The notes under the pieces: model-generated
Seen by the model: the letters and a program-made list of their open reading frames with translations, nothing else
What the model was told of the DNA's origin: nothing
The model's database searches: none
In this document: positions 21,147 to 26,955 of the stretch, piece after piece
How the letters are laid out: every line of letters starts with the position of its first letter
How positions within the stretch are numbered: position 1 is the stretch's first letter
Made by a program: the position numbers and the translations under genes
NCBI GenBank assembly: GCA_021464525.1
Contig: JADRCO010000753.1
Coordinates: 1 to 26,955, forward strand
Source of the DNA: Rhizophagus sp. LPA8_4_AMF
Taxonomy: Eukaryota; Glomeromycota; Glomeromycetes; Glomerales; Glomeraceae
Direction: 5' to 3'
DNA length: 26,955 bases

Positions 21147-23651
21147 TTAAAAAACAGGGCAAAGAGCCATAAAGAGATATTTTATAAAAATATTAAAAAT
21201 ATTCGATTTAGTTGTAACTTTTGTATTTTGAATTTGTGTAGCAATAACTTCCCCATCTTCAAAATTAATAGATTCTTGAAGATTGCTATAACCGAAATGA
21301 ATTGGTTCATTAGGATTTATCGGTTTAATATAATGTTTAGGAGCGATATCTTCAATACGACCATCTAAATAAGGTTTGACGGTTCGGTGGCTACTAATAT
21401 AATTTCTAAGAGAAACATCTAAGCTTTCCAACGGGATCACATCAGTAATTGGATATGGAATTATTCTAAAATAGAATTTAGAAGATTTGCGCGTAAAAAA
21501 AAAAAAAAATTAGATTAAAAAATAAAAATAAAAATAAAATTAAAATTCACAGAATATGTATATACTGTATATAAAAATTAAGAAAACTACAAATTTGATA
21601 ATTACCCATCACCAGTATTTGAAACAAAATCAACAGTCAAGATTTTATATATATTATTCGAATCAATGAATTTAAATAGCCCAGTTTTCGGATTTTTAAT
21701 TTTAACTTCCGTAACTCTATTATAAATTAACTTAGTAGAATCATATTTAAATTCGATTCCTGAAACTTGAATAAAACTAGTAACAGTCTTATTTGATATT
21801 TTATTTTTGTATCTACCAACAACACTTTCTAACATATCCGTAACATTTTGTCCAGTCATTTTAATTTCAACTAGAAAATTTTTAAATGGAAGGATAGTAT
21901 TGATATCCGATAAAGTAATATTTCCTTTTAATAATCCAGCTCTAATTCCACCCGCATTTATTAAGGCTGCATTACTTTCATTTCTTGATACTAACATTGC
22001 ATCAGTTACTAAATTTCCCATAGAGCATTCTTCTTGTTGACAAGTACTCTGATTAAATTCGTCATCTGCTGTTCCTATGACTGTTTTAATATAATCGTTG
22101 AACGGTGCACGCCATTTTTCTACAAGATCTTGAACTTTAGGATCTTGAGTAACTGATTGATCAACTAAAATTGGTCCTCCCGTATAATTTACAACTCTTC
22201 CATCTTTGTCGAGAGAAATATCAAGATGACCAATATATTTTCCAGCCCAGAAAGCCTAAAGTGAATTAAGTAAGTTCTTTTTTTTCTAAAAAAAAAGCTT
22301 TACTATTTATAATTTTTAATAACCTTTTTAAGGCAACTTACATGAACGACTAAAGTATTTTCACCTTTAGCATTCTCTACAACAGTGGGATATGGTCCTG
22401 AAATATAATCTGGCAAAGTCGTATCATTTGCCAAAAGTGAATGACTATGTCCACCAACATGAACAGCGACACCATGAGTTCTAGCAGCAAGTTCTTTATC
22501 AGGCCCATAACCGTTATGAGAAAGAGTCAAAATTCGTTTAATTCCTTTAGAGTGAAGTTCGTCAACATAATTTTGAACGATTGGAATAGGATCATTAAAG
22601 GATAAAGTAGGGCCACTATTTGAAATACCTCCCGTTGTCTAATTGAAGGAAAAGAATTGATTTTTATATTACAGTATAATTTTAATATCTAGTTACGTTA
22701 TAAATATACCGATACTAACTTCAGTAATGTATCCTATAACGGCGAGATCATATTCCTCGAAGATATGATATGGTTTTATGTATTTACCAAGCGTGGGATT
22801 CAAAGTTGTGTTGATATTAGCACATACAATTGGCATAGTCAAACGTGAAAGATGATCCGTGAGCACTTCTGGACCATTATCAAATTCATGATTTCCAATA
22901 GCCTGAACAAGGGGAAATTAAAATTAAATTAAAATACAAGAAATACATAGAAAGTAAATAAAGAATTTATACTATTACAAACAGATGGTGCTTACTGTGA
23001 TATTATATTCGAGTAAATTCTATTATTTCGTGATAAATGTGAGTAGAAGTTTTAAGTTTTATTGTACCATGATCGATTACATGGAATAATTTACTCACCA
23101 AAACTTTGGAAGCTAACTCTCCCTGAACAGAGAATAAAGAGGAAAAAGAGTGAAAAAAAATCATTAATATTTCAAAAGAAAAAAAAAAAGACAAAAAAAT
23201 ATTGAAAGCTTAAGGATCAAACTTACATCATAATATGTGAAGAACAAAGTTCCTATTTTATATACATATAAAAGAAAAAGATTATTAATTTCGAAATAGA
23301 ACCCAATAAAATAGATCCAAAGAAGTATTCCTCACCTTGGAATTGATCACCACCATCAAACAATAATGTATTTTTATTTTCTTTTCTTAACTTGTCAATA
23401 ATCGTTTTATGTCTAGCAGTACCACCATAACATCTTTTCTTTTCGAATTGTTCTTTAGTACAATCAGTAGCAGCAGAATTTATTTGATCATAACGAGAAT
23501 GTACATCATTTGTATGAATAATTGTTAAATTAAACAATTCATCTTTTTCGATGAATGGAATTGATGGCGAAAATACATAATAAAATGTAGTAGAGAGGAA
23601 TGTAAAGAAGAATGTGTTTAATATAAGGATTAAAAAAAATAATTTATCCAT
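21147..23651 (-). CDS. Secreted or GPI-anchored 5'-nucleotidase
   Basis: Exons in transcript order: 23336-23651, 23227-23252, 23099-23122, 22996-23019, 22720-22902, 22342-22638, 21606-22255, 21147-21465; total 1839 nt, 612 aa. An N-terminal hydrophobic segment (about 3-27) acts as signal peptide or anchor. The metallophosphatase core follows: IIHTNDVHSR (44-53), FDGGDQFQG (98-106), GNHEFDNG (133-140, with the catalytic His-Asp pair of the CD73/UshA family), LSHNGYGPD and GGHSHS. The substrate-binding C-terminal domain has GNLVTDAM and NAGGIRAGL. The hydrophobic C-terminus (NIFNIFIKYLFMALCPVF) fits a GPI-anchor signal. The enzyme removes phosphate from extracellular nucleotides such as AMP. 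Three successive exons are 26, 24 and 24 nt; the last two encode GELASKVL and NLLEYNIT, completing the stretch before GNHEFD, so they are well supported. Confidence 0.93.
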
Positions 23652-25500
23652 TATTACATAAAATATTGATAAAGTGAATTATTGCCTTGAAAAATTAATT
23701 ATGGGTAAAAAAAAAAGAAATTCTCTTGTGCGAAATTTTTATTTACGTTACAGAAGATTTTATGATGTCAACCTTGTGCAATCCCGCCGAATTTTAAATT
23801 AGTCTTAAATAATATTATCCTCAAATGGTTAGGACAAGATTGGCGTATTTAACTTTTTGGTCACAGGAAAAATAATAAAAGGGTTGCGGCTAGCATTTTT
23901 TACATACTTGTGTCACACTGCATCGTCGTATCGTCGTATCACGTTATGATTGTAATAATATGTGATATCTGCGATATTTTATTTTATGAAAGTGTTGATA
24001 ATCGAATAAGAAATTACTTGAAACATATATTATATAAATATGTAAGGAAACAATAGAAATTTAAACTGTTACTAATGATAATTACGAAGATTATTAAATT
24101 ATAAAAATGAAAACATTAATTAAAATTTAAGGATTGTTAATAATATTCTAATTGAAAATATTGATGAAATGAATTATAATAATAATGAGAAATGTTCAAC
24201 CGAATATGAAACCAATAAGAATTTGTTGCATATTAATAAAGTTATTTATTTAGTTTTAATAGAATTGAAGAACCGATCTATCACCGGATCATTCGTACTT
24301 TGTTGAGGAAGGTTTATGATACGATTCATTATTTTTGATATAAATATTAAATTTAATATGTTTTCGATATATTCTGTTTGTGATCTGTTGTCTTCTAATT
24401 TGATTCTGCCTTCTGTAAGAAGCCATTGTCATTGATTATTATATAAATTTGTGTTTTTTTAAGGAAAAGAATAAAAATTAAAATTAAGAAAAAAAATTTC
24501 AGTATTAAACTCATATTTATATGATAATTTACGACTTTTATTACCTTTAAATAATGCGCAATAATGTATGTGAATAGAAATAATTTATTAATTTCCATTT
24601 AGAGATACAAAAAAAATTGATATACTGTATTTTTGAGTATTAAATACAGTATAACGTTTATAGTAGAAGAATCGCGTTAAGTAGTATTAATAATAAAAAT
24701 TATATAACTATTATTCTCGAAGTATATATCAAATGTAATATAGTTGATCAAGGATAGATCGGTTTGAAGGGCAATGTTATATTAATTTTAATTCTGAAAA
24801 AGTAATTATTCAATGGTTTTTTTTAGTAAAATAGATATTTTATCATTTTATTATGATAGGATTATAGGAAGCATAAATAAATATAAATAAGTAAGTTATG
24901 GAAGATATTTGTAACAAATTAATAAAAATTAATATGCGTAATTATCCTATTACTTACTAAATGTGGTTCTATAGTGTATGTAGCGCAGTAAGTTGTACTT
25001 TTTTTTAGGTTTATAGCTAGATTTTGATTCGTCAATAAATATTTACCTTGGGTAGTTGGGTTAACTATTTGGTCTTACTATTTAATTTTAACTTAATTTG
25101 TTCAAGTTCTAACTTATGCTGAATTGCTGATATAAGGTACATGATAGAAGTAGAAATAGAAAGGAGATTTTCCTTATTTTGGGATTAGTATACAACAATA
25201 ACAAATACTCATAAGATAAATGAGTTAAGAACATTAGAATACTTTAAAGAGTTATTATTTTTGGAGGAAACAATAGCTAATGATAAAAATGAAGGAAAAG
25301 TTGGTGAGTTAATAGAAAAAGCAATAAGATATGATAGAATAATCAAGGAGGTTAAGGAAACAGTAGATAAAAATAACAATATATAGAAAACCTTGTAATG
25401 GAAAAAGGTACCATCAGAGGATATATTATATTAAAATATTAAAAAAAAAAAAGGTGAGAGAAAAATTATATGATAAAAAGGATATTTTGATCAGAAGGAA
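23652..25500. other. Long AT-rich intergenic stretch, no supported gene
   Basis: This is the upstream flank of the 5'-nucleotidase gene. CATCGTCGTATCGTCGTATCACG near 23921-23943 contains a short direct duplication of TCGTCGTA. A 67-codon minus-strand frame (24395-24598) is Phe/Ile/Leu-rich without a domain and is probably chance. A plus-strand stretch at about 25270-25385 has purine-rich, codon-like sequence (Glu/Lys-rich) but contains stops and may be decayed coding DNA. Confidence 0.45.
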
Positions 25501-25515
25501 AATAACAAGAAAGCC

Positions 25516-25557
25516 GATTATGACTAAATAATATAATTATATTATTTAGTCATAATC
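25516..25557. repeat. 42-bp perfect palindrome
   Basis: GATTATGACTAAATAATATAA is followed directly by its exact reverse complement with no spacer. Two more pairs match beyond one mismatch (GC...GC at 25513-25560). Such a long spacer-free palindrome is unlikely by chance even in AT-rich DNA. Confidence 0.9.
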
Positions 25558-25745
25558 AGCTTAGATTAGGTTATTTAGTAATAAAATAATCTAGATATAA
25601 CTAAATGACTTAAATATAACTAAATAATCTAGGTATAAATAAATGACTTAAATATAACTAAATAATTTAGATATAACTAAATAACTAAATATAACTAAAT
25701 AATTAACTTAAATATGATTAAATAATCTAATTAAATAACTTAAGT
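25558..25745. repeat. AT-rich tandem repeat next to the palindrome
   Basis: Imperfect copies of a unit of about 37 bp built from ACTTAAATATAACTAAATAA and TCTAGATATAACTAAATAA. The word ACTAAATAA is shared with the palindrome at 25516-25557, so the palindrome may derive from an inverted copy of this repeat. Confidence 0.7.
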
Positions 25746-26955
25746 GTGATAATTTTTTATACCACCTTATTTTCCTACTATATTCCTTGCCTTTGAAATC
25801 ACTTTTCTTTACCTTTTCCTATTTTTTATTCATGATCATATGATTAAATAACCTAAATTTGACTATAATTAAATAATCTGATTGCGTCTATTTTTATCAT
25901 ATACTGTGTGTTAATAAATAATTTCTATTATAATTTACATTATTGACTTTTTGCGCCTGCTTGGAGGTCAAATTCTATGAGGCTGATACTGATCCACTAC
26001 ACTAGTTTAAGATCTGACTTTTATAATGAGAATGCTGATTTGCTGTACCAGTTTTGGGCCAGCTTTTATGGTGAGGGTACTAAGTTTATATTGTAAATAT
26101 GCGCCTAATTGGTTGCCTTTCAAATTGCCAAAATGGTATAAAAATAATTGTACTGGGTGGCGCAATAGATCTGTAATTAATTTTGGCTGATACTATGCCA
26201 TAATTCCAGTTGATCTTAGAACACGTAATTCAAGGATTCAACTCACGCCATGATAGTGCTGTGGTAGTATTTAGTTATGAAACTATTGTAAAACTGGTAG
26301 GAAATTATCATAGAACTGGTGAGAAACTGGTAGGATACCAGAGAGATCCTATTAGTTTACCAGTTTTATGTTACTTCTATGCCAGCCTAGATGCTGAGTT
26401 ATTATGTTTAAATATCTGGCCAAAATTATAGAATAGTACTAGTGTTCCTAACGGGTCAGGTCAGGACAGGTCAGGTTAAAATTTTGGGTTAATTTTAAAG
26501 TACTATTTATACAGCAATTCAAATTTTTACAATACCTTCAATTGTATTATTTATATTATGCAGGTCCATGCGGGTCAATGCGGGTCATTTCGGGTTGCAT
26601 ATTCAGAACTCTAAATAGTACCAACTGAAATTAAATGAGTCTACTGTGCCTATTGCGCTAGTCACGTGCTTTTACTGACTTGTGGGTCAGAGAATTTAAA
26701 ACGTAAAAATAAAAAAACCATGCATTATCTTAGTCCGACCTATTTGATTGCTAGAAGTACACCATCTTGCAATTCTATTAGCTACTGATATATGTATACA
26801 TAGTGCTCCAAACAGGTAGACCAAATTCAGGTAACCTGACCTGACCTGACCTGAAAAACTAGGTAAATTCAGGTTGGATACAAGATTTCTGATTAAAATT
26901 CAGGTCAGGTATGAAGGTTGACCTGATCAGGTTGACCTGAAACCTGAAGAATAAA
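25746..26955. other. Intergenic region with possible element remnants
   Basis: From about 25940 the sequence is less AT-rich than the rest of the flank. Words recur (TGCGCCT at 25953 and 26101; GGCTGATACT near 25981 and 26184), suggesting a decayed repeated element. A 73-codon plus-strand frame at 26210-26431 has no recognisable domain and spans this repeated-looking DNA, so it is not called. Confidence 0.4.
26452..26947. repeat. Clusters of GGTCAGGT-like motifs in opposite orientations
   Basis: GGTCAGG-type words are packed at 26452-26478 and GCGGGTCA-type words at 26561-26597 on the plus strand. The inverted form (CCTGACCTGACCTGACCTGA) occurs at 26834-26853, followed by mixed orientations to 26947. 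Opposite orientation at the two sides of about 350 bp suggests the ends of a foldback element; the right end may lie beyond the window. Confidence 0.55.

Noticed and set aside
26215..26275. Possible tRNA or tRNA-derived SINE (minus-strand GAGTTGAATCC resembles a B box)
   Set aside because: No matching A box at the right distance and no acceptor stem could be found.

Overview
The window looks like nuclear DNA of an AT-rich, intron-rich fungus. The style of the genes (a TKL-like kinase with an IHxDFHxGN loop, a sacsin-repeat/BTB protein, a small secreted cysteine-rich protein) and the very AT-rich intergenic DNA suggest an arbuscular mycorrhizal fungus of the Rhizophagus type. The organism is an inference; no ribosomal marker is present.

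The outstanding object fills the first 10 kb. On the minus strand, 909-10097 is best read as one protein-kinase gene. Its middle is broken into 73 consecutive micro-exons, 68 of them exactly 3 nt long, one about every 93 bp, separated by about 72 related introns. At first sight 2.1-9.6 kb is only a degenerate AT-rich tandem repeat. However, every unit carries, on the minus strand, AG - three variable bases - GT(AAGT). Joining the three-base pieces gives one reading frame with no stop. That frame continues from an acidic-repeat first exon and a 105-nt exon on one side into the kinase domain on the other, and the other two frames of the joined exons stop. By hand count the total is 1752 nt, 584 codons including the stop. 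The micro-exons encode a two-helix membrane hairpin of about 70 residues. Three inverted-repeat insertions sit inside introns of the array and do not disturb the frame.

Right of this: a divergent small ORF (10717), a secreted 118-aa cysteine-rich protein (minus, 11579-11935), a six-exon seven-helix receptor-like protein (plus, 13544-15015), the XAP5/FAM50 orthologue in eight exons (minus, 15392-16958), a two-exon sacsin-repeat plus BTB protein (plus, 17566-20722) and a secreted or GPI-anchored 5'-nucleotidase in eight exons, three of them only 24-26 nt (minus, 21147-23651). The last 3.3 kb has no convincing gene but holds a 42-bp perfect palindrome, an AT-rich tandem repeat and clusters of GGTCAGGT-like motifs.

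The genes are independent transcription units, not an operon. Exon-intron models were made by hand from GT-AG sites, frame and family similarity. No searches or transcript data were available.
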